Part shown: positions 39,086 to 47,452 of the stretch, one piece after another | Numbering within the stretch: the first letter of the stretch is position 1 | Layout of the letters: each line of letters opens with the position of its first letter | Assembly (NCBI RefSeq): GCF_029870285.1 | Contig: NZ_JACSYA010000028.1 | Coordinates: 1-64,000, forward strand | Direction: 5' to 3' | DNA from: Delftia sp. PS-11 | Lineage (GTDB): Bacteria > Pseudomonadota > Gammaproteobacteria > Burkholderiales > Burkholderiaceae_C | Length of the DNA: 64,000 bases | The notes under the pieces: model-generated | Told to the model about the DNA's origin: nothing | The model's input: only the letters and a program-made list of their open reading frames with translations | The model's database searches: none | Translations under genes and position numbers: made by a program

Positions 39086-40078
39086 CTAGCGCTCGGCAGG
39101 CCCGATCCGCGTCCACCCAGGCAAGGGATGCGCCACGCGGATGGGCAGTGCCCGCTCCAGCATGGCCAGCGCGCTCTCCACATCGTCCAGCGGATAGCTG
39201 CCAAGCACCGGCAGCTGCGCCACCTGCGGCGATACCTGCATGACGCCGTGGCGGTATCGGGCCAGCTCGGCAACGACCTCGCCCAGCGGCCTGTCATGCG
39301 CCAGCAAAATGCCGCGAGACCAGGCCTCGCGCGCAGGATCGGCTGGCGCGCGTTCCTGCAGGCCCTGGGCATTGAAGCGCAGCTGCTGACCGGCCTCCAC
39401 CAGCGCCATGGCGGCGCCAGCCGGAATAGAGGCACGCACCCGGCCCTCATACACGCTCAGCAGCGTGCTGCCGTTTGCCTCCAGGCGCACGCCGAACCGG
39501 GTGCCCAGCGCCTGCATGCGCCCGTGGGCCGTGTCCACGACCAGGGGACGCGCCGGATCGGCCGCCGTCTGCACCAATATCTCGCCCGCCAGCAGTTGCA
39601 GCCTGCGCAGGCTGGCGCCATAGGCCTGGTCCACCGCGCTGGCGCTGCCCAGCCACAGGCGCGTGCCATCGGCCAGCAGGGTTTCGCGGCGCTCGCCGGT
39701 GGCGGTACGGTAGTCCGCCAGCCATGCGCCAGCCGGACCCAGGCGCCCCCATGCAGACCAGCCCAGAACACCCCCTCCCAGCGCAGCCACGGCCAGGCCC
39801 AGCAGCCTGCGACGCCGGGTGCGGCCCTGGCTGGCGGCAGGCAGGCAGTCCACGGCAAGGCGCGGCGCATCCTGGCTCTGCAACGGCGCAAAACGCTGGC
39901 CGACGCGCTCGGCCAGTTGCCATGCAGCACGATGGTCCTCGGCCTGCTGCAGCCAGCGCTGCCAGCCAGCCCGGTCCGCATCGGTGGCGTCGCCCGAGTA
40001 CAGCAGCGCAAACCAGGCGGCGGCCTGCTCCATGGCCGCCTGTGGCGGCACCGCCTGGCCGGTCGCCGGCCTGTTCAC
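39086..40078 (-). CDS. FecR-type anti-sigma factor / sensor
   Basis: This 330-residue inner-membrane regulator has a cytoplasmic N-terminal part (MEQAAAWFALLYSGDATDADRAGWQRWL), a membrane segment (LLGLAVAALGGGVLGW), and a periplasmic FecR domain (RETLLADGTRLWLGSASAVDQ). It starts with GTG at 40078, overlapping the sigma stop as GTGA. It transmits the receptor signal to the sigma factor. Confidence 0.9.
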   Translation of the reverse strand: MNRPATGQAVPPQAAMEQAAAWFALLYSGDATDADRAGWQRWLQQAEDHRAAWQLAERVGQRFAPLQSQDAPRLAVDCLPAASQGRTRRRRLLGLAVAALGGGVLGWSAWGRLGPAGAWLADYRTATGERRETLLADGTRLWLGSASAVDQAYGASLRRLQLLAGEILVQTAADPARPLVVDTAHGRMQALGTRFGVRLEANGSTLLSVYEGRVRASIPAGAAMALVEAGQQLRFNAQGLQERAPADPAREAWSRGILLAHDRPLGEVVAELARYRHGVMQVSPQVAQLPVLGSYPLDDVESALAMLERALPIRVAHPLPGWTRIGPAER

Positions 40079-40617
40079 GGCAGCGCCGTTCCGTGGTGCA
40101 CCAGCTGGCGGGCTTCCAGCTGCATGCAGTGGAGCATGGCCTGCGTGATGTAGTGGCGCACCATGCGCGAGGACACGCCCAGTTCGCCCGCAACCTCCTG
40201 GTGCGTCATGCCGCACGCCGCCGTCAGGACAAAGGCGCGGGCAACCCTGGGCGCGAGCTGGCGCAGCATGGCATCGATCTCGTACAGCGCCTGCAGCACC
40301 GACGCCTGCTGCTCGGCCGACGGCGCATGCGCCTCGGGCTGTTGCGCCAGCGTTTGCAGCCATGCGCGCTCGATCTCGCGGTGGCGCCACAGATCGATGC
40401 ACAGGCCATTGGCCACGGTACGCAGATAGGCCCGCGCCTGCTGGCTGCTGTCAAAGCACCGGGGACGCTGCACCAGCCGTATGAAGGTGTCGTGCGCCAG
40501 ATCCGACGCATCGGCCCTGTCGCCCAGCCTGCGGCGCAGCCAGCCCCTGAGCCAGTCGTGGTGGTCTGCGTACAAATTCTCGACGTGCTGCCGGAGCACG
40601 GGCTCTGCGGTATCCAA
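40075..40617 (-). CDS. FecI-type ECF sigma factor
   Basis: This 180-residue ECF sigma factor has region 2 (RRRLGDRADASDLAHDTFIRL and RAYLRTVANGLCIDLWRHREIE) and region 4 (GMTHQEVAGELGVSSRMVRHYITQAMLHC). No ATG fits; TTG at 40617, with AGGAAGG a few bases upstream, gives an appropriate length. ATACAA/TTGTAT inverted repeats at 40661-40666 and 40682-40687 lie upstream. The gene heads the siderophore operon running to 31016. Confidence 0.82.
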   Translation of the reverse strand: MDTAEPVLRQHVENLYADHHDWLRGWLRRRLGDRADASDLAHDTFIRLVQRPRCFDSSQQARAYLRTVANGLCIDLWRHREIERAWLQTLAQQPEAHAPSAEQQASVLQALYEIDAMLRQLAPRVARAFVLTAACGMTHQEVAGELGVSSRMVRHYITQAMLHCMQLEARQLVHHGTALP

Positions 40618-40802
40618 GATGCCCTTCCTGCGCGCGATAGCCTGAGGATGGACAGGCGCAATACAAATAGGAATCAGTCCATTGTATGGATTTCGGCCAC
40701 CCGTACAAGCCTGGATAGCGCGTGCTGCGCTGCCCGGCGTGGCACGGCACAATCGCTGCCTCGGGCCGGTGCCAGCGCCGGCCGCTACCTGCAAAGCCCG
40801 CC

Positions 40803-41639
40803 GTGTCCGAACCGTCCCCCGCCGCCTCTCCCTCTGCGCCTTCTGGCGTACCGACCGACTACGACGCCTTCCTGCGTGCCCATGTCCTGAGCCAGCCCAT
40901 CAGCATCCAGCGCCATGACCGGGGCGACGAAACCATCTGGGTCAAGCGCGCAGGCGCCAGCAACCCGGCCTGGCGCTACCGGGCGCTGGCCCTGCTGGCC
41001 GCAGGCCTGCGCCTGCCTGTACTGCGGCCTGTGCCCAACCCCGGCGGGCACGAGGCCCTGCGCACCGAAGTGCGGCGCCTGCGCCAGCTGGAGCGGCGCG
41101 GCCTGCGCGTGCCCGCCGTGCTGGCCGAGTGCGAGCATGGCTTTGCCATGCGCCACCTGGGGCGCCCCGGTGTGGAAGCGCCCTCGCTGGGCAATGCCAT
41201 GGAAGCCGCCCTGTCCCAGGGCGGCGAGGCCACGCTGGCGCTGTGGCGCCAGGGCCTGCAGGCGCTGCGCCAGGTGCATGACAGCGGCGACTGCCTGAGC
41301 CAGGCCTTCGCGCGCAACATGGTCTGCTGCGCCGATGGCGTGATCGGCTTCATCGACTTCGAGGACGACCCTGCTGCCCATCTGCCCCTGCCCCTGTGCC
41401 ATGTGCGCGACGCCCTGTGCTATGCCCACTCCACCGCCTGGATACTGCACCAGGCCGGCGCGCAACAGGCCGCACGGGCGGCCTGGCAGGACTTCACACA
41501 ATCCATGGCCCCGCAGGCGCGCGCCCTGCTGGCGCGCACCGTGGCACAGATGGGCTGGGTGCGCCGCCTGCCCGAAAGCCGCCGCCTGGGCCGCGACATG
41601 CAGCGCCTGCGCATGGCGTACTCGCTGGTGACGCCATAA
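40803..41639 (+). CDS. Kinase-like (KdkA/Bud32-type) phosphotransferase
   Basis: This 278-residue protein has a protein-kinase-like small-molecule kinase fold. A catalytic-loop-like HDSGDCLSQAFARNMV is followed by IDFED in the place of the DFG metal motif. The substrate is unknown; an LPS-sugar or protein target is possible. A GTG start at 40803 gives a length close to relatives. It is divergent from the sigma gene, and its stop codon overlaps the first unit of the 14-bp repeat array. Confidence 0.68.
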   Translation: MSEPSPAASPSAPSGVPTDYDAFLRAHVLSQPISIQRHDRGDETIWVKRAGASNPAWRYRALALLAAGLRLPVLRPVPNPGGHEALRTEVRRLRQLERRGLRVPAVLAECEHGFAMRHLGRPGVEAPSLGNAMEAALSQGGEATLALWRQGLQALRQVHDSGDCLSQAFARNMVCCADGVIGFIDFEDDPAAHLPLPLCHVRDALCYAHSTAWILHQAGAQQAARAAWQDFTQSMAPQARALLARTVAQMGWVRRLPESRRLGRDMQRLRMAYSLVTP

Positions 41640-41708
41640 CGGACGCCGTGTAACGGACGCCGTGTAACGGGCGACGTGCAACGGGCGCCGTGCAACGGAC
41701 GCCGTTCA
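41639..41708. repeat. 14-bp tandem repeat, array 2
   Basis: Five 14-bp units (41639-41652, 41653-41666, 41667-41680, 41681-41694 and 41695-41708) have the form ACGGRCGCCGTGYA with few changes. They fill the space between two convergent genes exactly: the first unit overlaps the kinase stop and the last overlaps the IclR stop. The unit ACGGGCGCCGTGCA is the reverse complement of the unit in the array at 1373-1420. Confidence 0.92.
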
Positions 41709-42530
41709 GGCCGGCGCCAGATACCCCAGGGATGCACTGACCCGCGCGGCCTCGGCGCAGACGGCCCGGGCCACCGTGCCCTGCGGGTCCGGGTCGAAGC
41801 CGCCGCTGGCGCCCAGCGCGCAGAGCACGGCCGCCACATGGCCGGTGTAGTCGCGCAGCGGCGCCGCCACGGCGCTGATGCCGGGCAGGTTGAGGTCGCG
41901 CACCGCAGCGCAGCCGGCTGCGCGGATTTCGCGGCGCAGCGTGCCCAGGGGATCTGCCGCGTCCAGCAGCGCGCGGCGCTCTGCCGGCGCGGCGGCCAGC
42001 TCCTGCGCCAGCAGCGCATCGGCGCGGGCGTCATCGTCCATGAAGGCGAAAAAGGCCCGCCCGGTGGCCGACCACAGCAGTGACATCACCGAGCCCACGC
42101 GCACATTGACGGTGACCGGCAGCCCCGGCTCCTCGAAGCGCACGATGGTCGGCCCCAGATTGCCCATCACGGCCACGAAGCTGGTGACCTGCAAGGCCTC
42201 GCGCAAATGCAGCAGCGCAGGCTCGGCCAGGCGGATAGGGTCGGACTGGCGCATGGCGGCCAGCCCCACGCGGATGGCCTCGGCCGCCAGCGCGTACTGC
42301 GTGCCGCCCCGGTCCTGCTCTACCAGCCCCTCGGCCATCAGGCTGGCCAGATAGCGGTGCACCTTGGCCGGGCTTTCCTGCACCGCCGCGCCGATGGCCG
42401 TCAGGCTGGCGCGCCCGCCCAGCGTGGCCAGAGCCTTGAGCACGGCCAGGCAGGTCTCGGCAGCCTGCACGCGCTGGCGCCGCTCGCGTGGCAGGGGCTC
42501 GGGGGTCTCGGGCAGACGGGAAGCGGTCAT
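41706..42530 (-). CDS. IclR-family transcriptional regulator 2
   Basis: This 274-residue regulator has an N-terminal winged HTH (AETCLAVLKALATLGGRASLTAIGAAVQESPAKVHRYLASLM) and an effector domain with SLLWSATGRAFFAF. It diverges from the Bug receptor-P450 genes, and an operator-like repeat lies between them. It is likely their regulator. Confidence 0.92.
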   Translation of the reverse strand: MTASRLPETPEPLPRERRQRVQAAETCLAVLKALATLGGRASLTAIGAAVQESPAKVHRYLASLMAEGLVEQDRGGTQYALAAEAIRVGLAAMRQSDPIRLAEPALLHLREALQVTSFVAVMGNLGPTIVRFEEPGLPVTVNVRVGSVMSLLWSATGRAFFAFMDDDARADALLAQELAAAPAERRALLDAADPLGTLRREIRAAGCAAVRDLNLPGISAVAAPLRDYTGHVAAVLCALGASGGFDPDPQGTVARAVCAEAARVSASLGYLAPA

Positions 42531-42615
42531 GGCATCAGGGGGCCTGGCAAAGGCACCGGGTCAGGGGCTGCGGCGCATTGTGCCGCAGCTTGCGGGTAAT
42601 CCCCGTCGGAACTTT

Positions 42616-42641
42616 TACGCAATGCGTAGAAAAATTACGCA
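42616..42641. promoter_or_regulatory. Operator candidate upstream of the Bug-P450 genes
   Basis: TACGCA-A-TGCGTA (42616-42628) is a perfect palindrome, and a third TACGCA half-site follows at 42636-42641, exactly 20 bases after the first. Two-turn spacing of repeated half-sites suits an IclR-type regulator bound between the divergent genes. Confidence 0.6.
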
Positions 42642-42689
42642 AAACAAAACTGATCGGATGCCGTCCGAGCCTCACCGGAGACAAACCCC

Positions 42690-43670
42690 ATGCACAAGCG
42701 TTTTTTCACCACTGCCCTGGCTGCAGGCCTGCTGGGAGCTATGGCCCTGCCCGGCGCGATGGCCCAGGACAAATTCCCCGCCAAAAGCGTGCGCTGGATC
42801 GTGCCGTATGCCGCCGGCGGCGGCTCGGACTTTCTGGCCCGCACCATCGGCCAGGCCTGGGCGGGCCAGATCCACCAGAGCATCGTGGTGGACAACCGCC
42901 CGGGCGGCAACACGGCCATCGGCGCCTCGGAGACCGCCCGGGCGCCGGCCGACGGCTACACCGTGCTGTCCGCCGACAACGGCACCCTGGTCTTCAATCC
43001 CGTGCTCTACAAGAGCCTGAGCTACAGCCCCGGCCGCGACCTGGCACCGGTCACGCTGATGGGACGCTTTCCCATGATCCTGGTGGCCGGCCCCGGCATG
43101 TCCGCCGCCAGCGCCAGCGAGTTCTTCGCCCAGGCGCGGGCCAGCAAGGACGGCGTGAACTACGCCTCGGCAGGCGCCGGCAGCCCCCACCACCTGGCCA
43201 TGGAGCTGCTCAAGGTGGAGGCCGGCCTGAAGCTGGTGCATGCGCCCTACCGGGGCGCAGCGCCAGCCCTGGGCGATGTGGCCGGAGGCCAGGTGCCCGT
43301 GATGATGGTGGATCTGGCCGCTGGCGCGGGCTTCATCAAGGGCGGCAAGGTGCGCCCCCTGGCCGTGGCCCATGCCACGCGCCTGCCCCAGTTGCCCGAT
43401 GTGCCCACCTTCGCCGAACTGGGCCTGCCCCAGGTGCAGGCCGCGGCCCTGGTCGGGCTGGTGGCACCGGCCAAAACGCCGGCCCCGGTCATCGCCGCCC
43501 TGCACAAGCAGGTCGTGGCCGCCATCAACGAACCCGCCGTGCGCCAGAAGCTCGTCGATTTCGGCGTGGAGCCCGTAGGCAGCACGCCCGAGCAGTTCGC
43601 CGCGCTGCTGGCCAGCGAGAGCACGCGCTGGCACAAGCTGATCCGTGATCTGAACATCACCCTGGATTGA
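42690..43670 (+). CDS. Bug-family substrate-binding protein 2
   Basis: This 326-residue periplasmic binding protein has a Sec signal ending GAMAQ, then KFPAKSVRWIVPYAAGGGSDF, the conserved Bug ligand loop, and VVDNRPGGNTAIGA. It precedes the P450 gene by 64 bases on the same strand, so it may bind that pathway's substrate or a related carboxylate. Confidence 0.93.
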   Translation: MHKRFFTTALAAGLLGAMALPGAMAQDKFPAKSVRWIVPYAAGGGSDFLARTIGQAWAGQIHQSIVVDNRPGGNTAIGASETARAPADGYTVLSADNGTLVFNPVLYKSLSYSPGRDLAPVTLMGRFPMILVAGPGMSAASASEFFAQARASKDGVNYASAGAGSPHHLAMELLKVEAGLKLVHAPYRGAAPALGDVAGGQVPVMMVDLAAGAGFIKGGKVRPLAVAHATRLPQLPDVPTFAELGLPQVQAAALVGLVAPAKTPAPVIAALHKQVVAAINEPAVRQKLVDFGVEPVGSTPEQFAALLASESTRWHKLIRDLNITLD

Positions 43671-43734
43671 CGAAGCCCTCTGAGCAGATGGCACACGCCA
43701 TCGCGCAAAGCGCACTGAAGATTGACGCCATACC

Positions 43735-46086
43735 ATGACCGCCTCCGCAAGCTCCCCGGCCACGCACGCACGCTGCCCCATCGACCACCGCCAGCCCAGC
43801 GGCCAGACCGGCCCTACGGGCTGCCCCGTGAGCGCCGGCGCGGCAGGCTTCGACCCGTTCAGCGACGGCTACCAGCAGGATCCGCCCGAGTACCTGCGCT
43901 GGGCGCGTGAGCAGGAGCCGGTGTTCTACAGCCCGCTGCTGGGCTACTGGGTGGTCACGCGCTTTGACGACATCCAGGCCATCTTCCGCGACAACATCAC
44001 CTTCAGCCCCTCGATCGCGCTGGAGAAGATCACGCCCACGGGCAAGCAGGCCAATGCCGTGCTGGCCTCCTACGGCTTCGCGCTGAACCGCACCCTGGTC
44101 AACGAGGACGAGCCTGCCCACATGCCGCGCCGCCGCGCGCTGATGGAGCCTTTCACGCCCGAGGCGCTGCGCCACCACGAGCCCATGGTGCGCGAACTGG
44201 CGCGCGCCTACGTGGACCGTTTCATCGACGATGGCCGCGCCGACCTCGTGGACCAGATGCTCTGGGAAGTGCCTCTGACCGTGGCCCTGCACTTCCTGGG
44301 CGTGCCCGAAGAGGACATGGACAGGCTGCGCGAATACTCCATCGCCCACACCGTCAACACCTGGGGCCGGCCCCGGCCCGAGCAGCAGGTGGCGGTGGCG
44401 CATGCGGTGGGCAACTTCTGGCAACTGGCTGGCAAGGTGCTGGCCAAGATGCGCGAGAACCCGGACGCGCCGGGCTGGATGCAGTACGGCATCCGCAAGC
44501 AAAAGGAGTTGCCCGAGGTCGTCACAGACTCCTACCTGCACTCCATGATGATGGCCGGCATCGTGGCCGCGCACGAGACCACGGCCAATGCCACGGCCAA
44601 CGCCGTCAAGCTGCTGCTGCAGCACCCCGAGGCATGGCGGCAGATCTGCGAGAACCCCGCGCTGATTCCCAACGCCGTGGAGGAGTGCCTGCGCCACAAC
44701 GGCTCGGTGGCCGCCTGGCGGCGCCTGGCCACGCGCGATGTGGTGATCGGCGGTGTGCCCGTGCCGGCGGGCAGCAAGCTGCTCATCGTCACCGCCTCGG
44801 CCAACCATGACGAGCAGCGCTTTGCCGATGCCGGCTTTTTTGACATCCACCGCGACAACGCGGGCGACCACCTGACCTTCGGCTATGGCGCGCACCAGTG
44901 CATGGGCAAGAACCTGGCGCGCATGGAAATGCAGATTTTCCTGGAGGAATTCACGCGCCGCCTGCCCCACATGCGGCTGGCCGAGCAGCGCTTCACCTAT
45001 GTGCCCAACACCTCGTTCCGGGGACCCGAGCACCTGTGGGTGGAGTGGGACCCTGCCCTCAACCCCGAGCGCCGCGACCCGGCACGGCTGCAGGCGCGCC
45101 AGCCGGTGCGCATCGGCGAGGCCCTGCAGGGCGGCGCCAGCCGGCCCATGCGCGTGATCCGGGCCGAGCCTGCCGCCGACGGCGTGCTGCGCCTGCGCCT
45201 GCAGTCCGCCGACGGGCAGGCCTTGCCGCGCTGGACGCCGGGCGCGCACATCGACCTGCAGTGCGGCAGCACCGGCCTGTCGCGCGCCTACTCGCTGTGC
45301 GGCGATCTGCAGGACGGCTGCAGCTACGAAATCGCCGTGCAGCGCGAGGCATGCAGCCGGGGCGGATCGGCCTGGGTGCATGAGCAGCTGCGCAGCGGCG
45401 CCATCGTGCAGGTGCGGGGCCCGCGCAACCATTTCCCGCTCGACGAAAGCGCCAGCCATCTGATTTTGGTGGCTGGCGGCATCGGCATCACGCCCATCTC
45501 GGCCATGGCGCAGCGTGCCAAGGCACTGGGCATGTCCTACGAAATCCACTACAGCGGCCGGCGCCGCGCGGGCATGGCACTGCTGGCGCAACTGCAGGCC
45601 GCGCATGGCGGGCGGCTGCATCTGTACATTGCCGAGGAGGGTCGGCGCGCCGACTATGCCGCCTTGCTGGCCACGCCGCGCAGCGGCGCGCGCATCCAGG
45701 CCTGCGGCCCGCAGCGCATGCTGCAAGGCCTGGAGGCAGCCAGCCGCCACTGGCCCGAGGACAGCCTGCGCGTGGAGCATTTCACCTCGGCGGCGGGCAC
45801 GCTGGACCCAGCGAAGGAGCAGGCTTTCGAGGTCGAGCTGCGCGACTCGGCGCAGGTACTGCAGGTGCGCAGCGACCAGACGCTGCTGGATGCGCTGCGC
45901 GGCGCCGGCATCGCGGTGCAAAGCGACTGCCGCGAGGGACTGTGCGGCTCCTGCGAAGTGCCCGTGCTCGACGGCGAGGTGGACCACCGCGACCGGGTGC
46001 TCACCCGCAGCGAGCGGGCGGCCTGCACCAAGATGATGAGCTGCTGCTCACGCGCCCGAAACGGCCGGCTGGTGCTAGGCCTGTAG
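43735..46086 (+). CDS. Self-sufficient cytochrome P450-reductase fusion (CYP116B-like)
   Basis: This 783-residue enzyme joins a P450 to a phthalate-dioxygenase-reductase-type module, so it can take electrons from NAD(P)H without separate partners. The P450 part has an I-helix AGIVAAHETTANA (from residue 274) and the heme motif FGYGAHQCMG with C389 as axial ligand. The reductase has RAYSLCG (FMN) and GGIGITPI (NAD(P)H). The C-terminal plant-type 2Fe-2S domain has C732-x4-C737-x2-C740-x29-C770. CYP116B relatives hydroxylate or dealkylate aromatics; the substrate here is unknown. It follows a Bug gene and an IclR-controlled promoter. Confidence 0.94.
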   Translation: MTASASSPATHARCPIDHRQPSGQTGPTGCPVSAGAAGFDPFSDGYQQDPPEYLRWAREQEPVFYSPLLGYWVVTRFDDIQAIFRDNITFSPSIALEKITPTGKQANAVLASYGFALNRTLVNEDEPAHMPRRRALMEPFTPEALRHHEPMVRELARAYVDRFIDDGRADLVDQMLWEVPLTVALHFLGVPEEDMDRLREYSIAHTVNTWGRPRPEQQVAVAHAVGNFWQLAGKVLAKMRENPDAPGWMQYGIRKQKELPEVVTDSYLHSMMMAGIVAAHETTANATANAVKLLLQHPEAWRQICENPALIPNAVEECLRHNGSVAAWRRLATRDVVIGGVPVPAGSKLLIVTASANHDEQRFADAGFFDIHRDNAGDHLTFGYGAHQCMGKNLARMEMQIFLEEFTRRLPHMRLAEQRFTYVPNTSFRGPEHLWVEWDPALNPERRDPARLQARQPVRIGEALQGGASRPMRVIRAEPAADGVLRLRLQSADGQALPRWTPGAHIDLQCGSTGLSRAYSLCGDLQDGCSYEIAVQREACSRGGSAWVHEQLRSGAIVQVRGPRNHFPLDESASHLILVAGGIGITPISAMAQRAKALGMSYEIHYSGRRRAGMALLAQLQAAHGGRLHLYIAEEGRRADYAALLATPRSGARIQACGPQRMLQGLEAASRHWPEDSLRVEHFTSAAGTLDPAKEQAFEVELRDSAQVLQVRSDQTLLDALRGAGIAVQSDCREGLCGSCEVPVLDGEVDHRDRVLTRSERAACTKMMSCCSRARNGRLVLGL

Positions 46087-46105
46087 CCGACAGGCAAAAA
46101 ACAAA

Positions 46106-46134
46106 AGCCCCAAGGCCGTCATGGCAATGGGGCT
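46106..46134 (-). terminator. Rho-independent terminator of the minus-strand mini-gene
   Basis: On the minus strand AGCCCCA pairs with TGGGGCT, with a short inner stem between them, and TTTTGTTTTTT follows immediately (46105-46095). On the plus strand no T-tract follows, so it does not serve the P450 gene. Confidence 0.85.
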
Positions 46135-46179
46135 ATCGCGTCGGTGGGCACGCGTGGCGCGCGCCTGCCTCCAACCGGC

Positions 46180-46257
46180 TTACTGGTTGGCGATTTCGAG
46201 TTCAGCCTGGCGGGCTTGCTGGATGAAGCTGATCAGGGAATGGATTGCTTGGCGCAT
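46180..46257 (-). CDS. 25-residue small ORF
   Basis: A 25-codon ORF on the minus strand encodes MRQAIHSLISFIQQARQAEL followed by EIANQ. AAGGAA lies seven bases upstream (46270-46265), a good Shine-Dalgarno. It sits inside a complete minus-strand transcription unit: sigma-70 promoter at 46357-46385 and terminator at 46106-46134. The peptide would form one amphipathic helix. I do not recognise it. Alternatively the transcript is a small RNA and the ORF is incidental. Confidence 0.6.
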   Translation of the reverse strand: MRQAIHSLISFIQQARQAELEIANQ

Positions 46258-46356
46258 GGCGGAGTTCCTTAATGAGACGCTCAACAATCACTGGCGGCAG
46301 GCATCTCAACTGCCGCGAATGCCGGGAAAACCCTCTTAGTGTTAACCCTTAGGATA

Positions 46357-46385
46357 AGTATAAACCACTAGATTGCGGAATGCAA
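46357..46385 (-). promoter_or_regulatory. Sigma-70 promoter of the minus-strand mini-gene
   Basis: TTGCAT (46385-46380) and TATACT (46362-46357) are separated by exactly 17 bases. Transcription would begin near 46350 and run to about 46095, giving an RNA of roughly 255 nt with a 90-nt leader before the small ORF. Confidence 0.75.
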
Positions 46386-46408
46386 ATGCAAAAGGTGGCA
46401 GGCGTGGG

Positions 46409-46978
46409 ATGATTCGGGGGATGAAAGCGTCCACCGCCCCATTGGCCGCATGGCACATCGAGCCGTTGAACCCGGCCGAAGCGCCCTGGCCGCTGCTGCT
46501 CTCCGCCGATCCCTCGCGCGAGAAGGTGCGCGGCTATCTGGCGGGCTCCACCTGCTTTGCCGCGCGCGAGTCCTTCCAGCGCGAAGGCCAGCCCCCACGG
46601 CCCGGCGGGCGTGGCGAAGTGCTGGGCCTGTGCGTGCTGGTGGCGCTGCGCGCCAGCGTGGAAGACGGCAGCCCGCCCGCCTGGGAGCTGATGAACATTG
46701 CAGTCACCGAGACACTGCACAACCGTGGCCTGGGCACGGCGCTGCTGCGCCGGGCCATCGAGTGGGCACGCTCGCAGGGTGCGCCCCGTCTTGAGGTGGG
46801 AACCGGCACCTTCGGCGATCAGCTGGTCTTCTACCAGCGCGCCGGCTTTCGCGTGACGGGCATCAAGCGCGACTTCTTTCTCAAGCACTACACCACCCAG
46901 CTATGGGAGCGCGGTGTGCAGCACCGGGACATGCTGCGGCTGACGCTGAACTTCCCCTCGAACAGTTCAGGCGGCTGA
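46409..46978 (+). CDS. GNAT-family N-acetyltransferase
   Basis: This protein of about 189 residues has a GNAT core: LMNIAVTETLHNRGLGTALLRRAIEWA is the acetyl-CoA motif (RGLGTA), and FYQRAGFRVTGI the C-terminal motif. The ATG at 46421 is an alternative start. The substrate is unknown. Its last 12 bases overlap the convergent PIN-domain gene. Confidence 0.85.
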   Translation: MIRGMKASTAPLAAWHIEPLNPAEAPWPLLLSADPSREKVRGYLAGSTCFAARESFQREGQPPRPGGRGEVLGLCVLVALRASVEDGSPPAWELMNIAVTETLHNRGLGTALLRRAIEWARSQGAPRLEVGTGTFGDQLVFYQRAGFRVTGIKRDFFLKHYTTQLWERGVQHRDMLRLTLNFPSNSSGG

Positions 46979-47452
46979 CTCGGCGGCTTCGGCCATCAGG
47001 ATATTGCCCACGGTCGCACCCAGGCCCGCCACACGCTTGCGCAGCTTGAGCACGGCCTTGTCCTTGCTGATCAGGAGCGCCCGGTGCTGGCTGGCCAGGT
47101 CCAGGAAATGCTGGTCGTCGGGGTCGGTGCAGGCAAAGCGGATGCGCGGCGCATCGCCGACATATTCGACGGCCTCGTCGAACGCCGCAAGTACGCCTTC
47201 GGCGGTCTTGCCATAGAAACTGACGCGCGGCGCGATCTGGCTGTAGTGCAGCACGCGTTCGAGTTCGGTGCGCTGGGCCTGGTCGGCGATCCAGCGCAGC
47301 CGCCCCTGCTGCACAAGCTCGCGGATGGGCGGGATGTGCGGGTCATCGAAGATCAGCATATCCAGCACCACATTGGTATCCAGCACCACGGGGCGCGGCT
47401 GGGGTCCTTCGTAGCCGTCATTGCACTGCGGCCAGCGCAGCACGATCTTCAT
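46967..47452 (-). CDS. PIN-domain nuclease (toxin-like)
   Basis: This 161-residue PIN-domain protein (VapC-like, COG1569 type) has acidic metal-binding positions in VVLDTNVVLDML, an internal ELERVL, and TDPDDQHFLDLA. No antitoxin gene is next to it; it instead overlaps the end of the RNA methyltransferase gene by four bases, so it may be a housekeeping ribonuclease rather than a toxin. Confidence 0.83.
   Translation of the reverse strand: MKIVLRWPQCNDGYEGPQPRPVVLDTNVVLDMLIFDDPHIPPIRELVQQGRLRWIADQAQRTELERVLHYSQIAPRVSFYGKTAEGVLAAFDEAVEYVGDAPRIRFACTDPDDQHFLDLASQHRALLISKDKAVLKLRKRVAGLGATVGNILMAEAAESAA

Noticed and set aside
40655..40690. Possible Fur box upstream of the ECF sigma gene
   Set aside because: The ATACAA/TTGTAT dyad and AT-rich sequence fit the classical 19-bp Fur consensus poorly; only the operon content suggests iron control.
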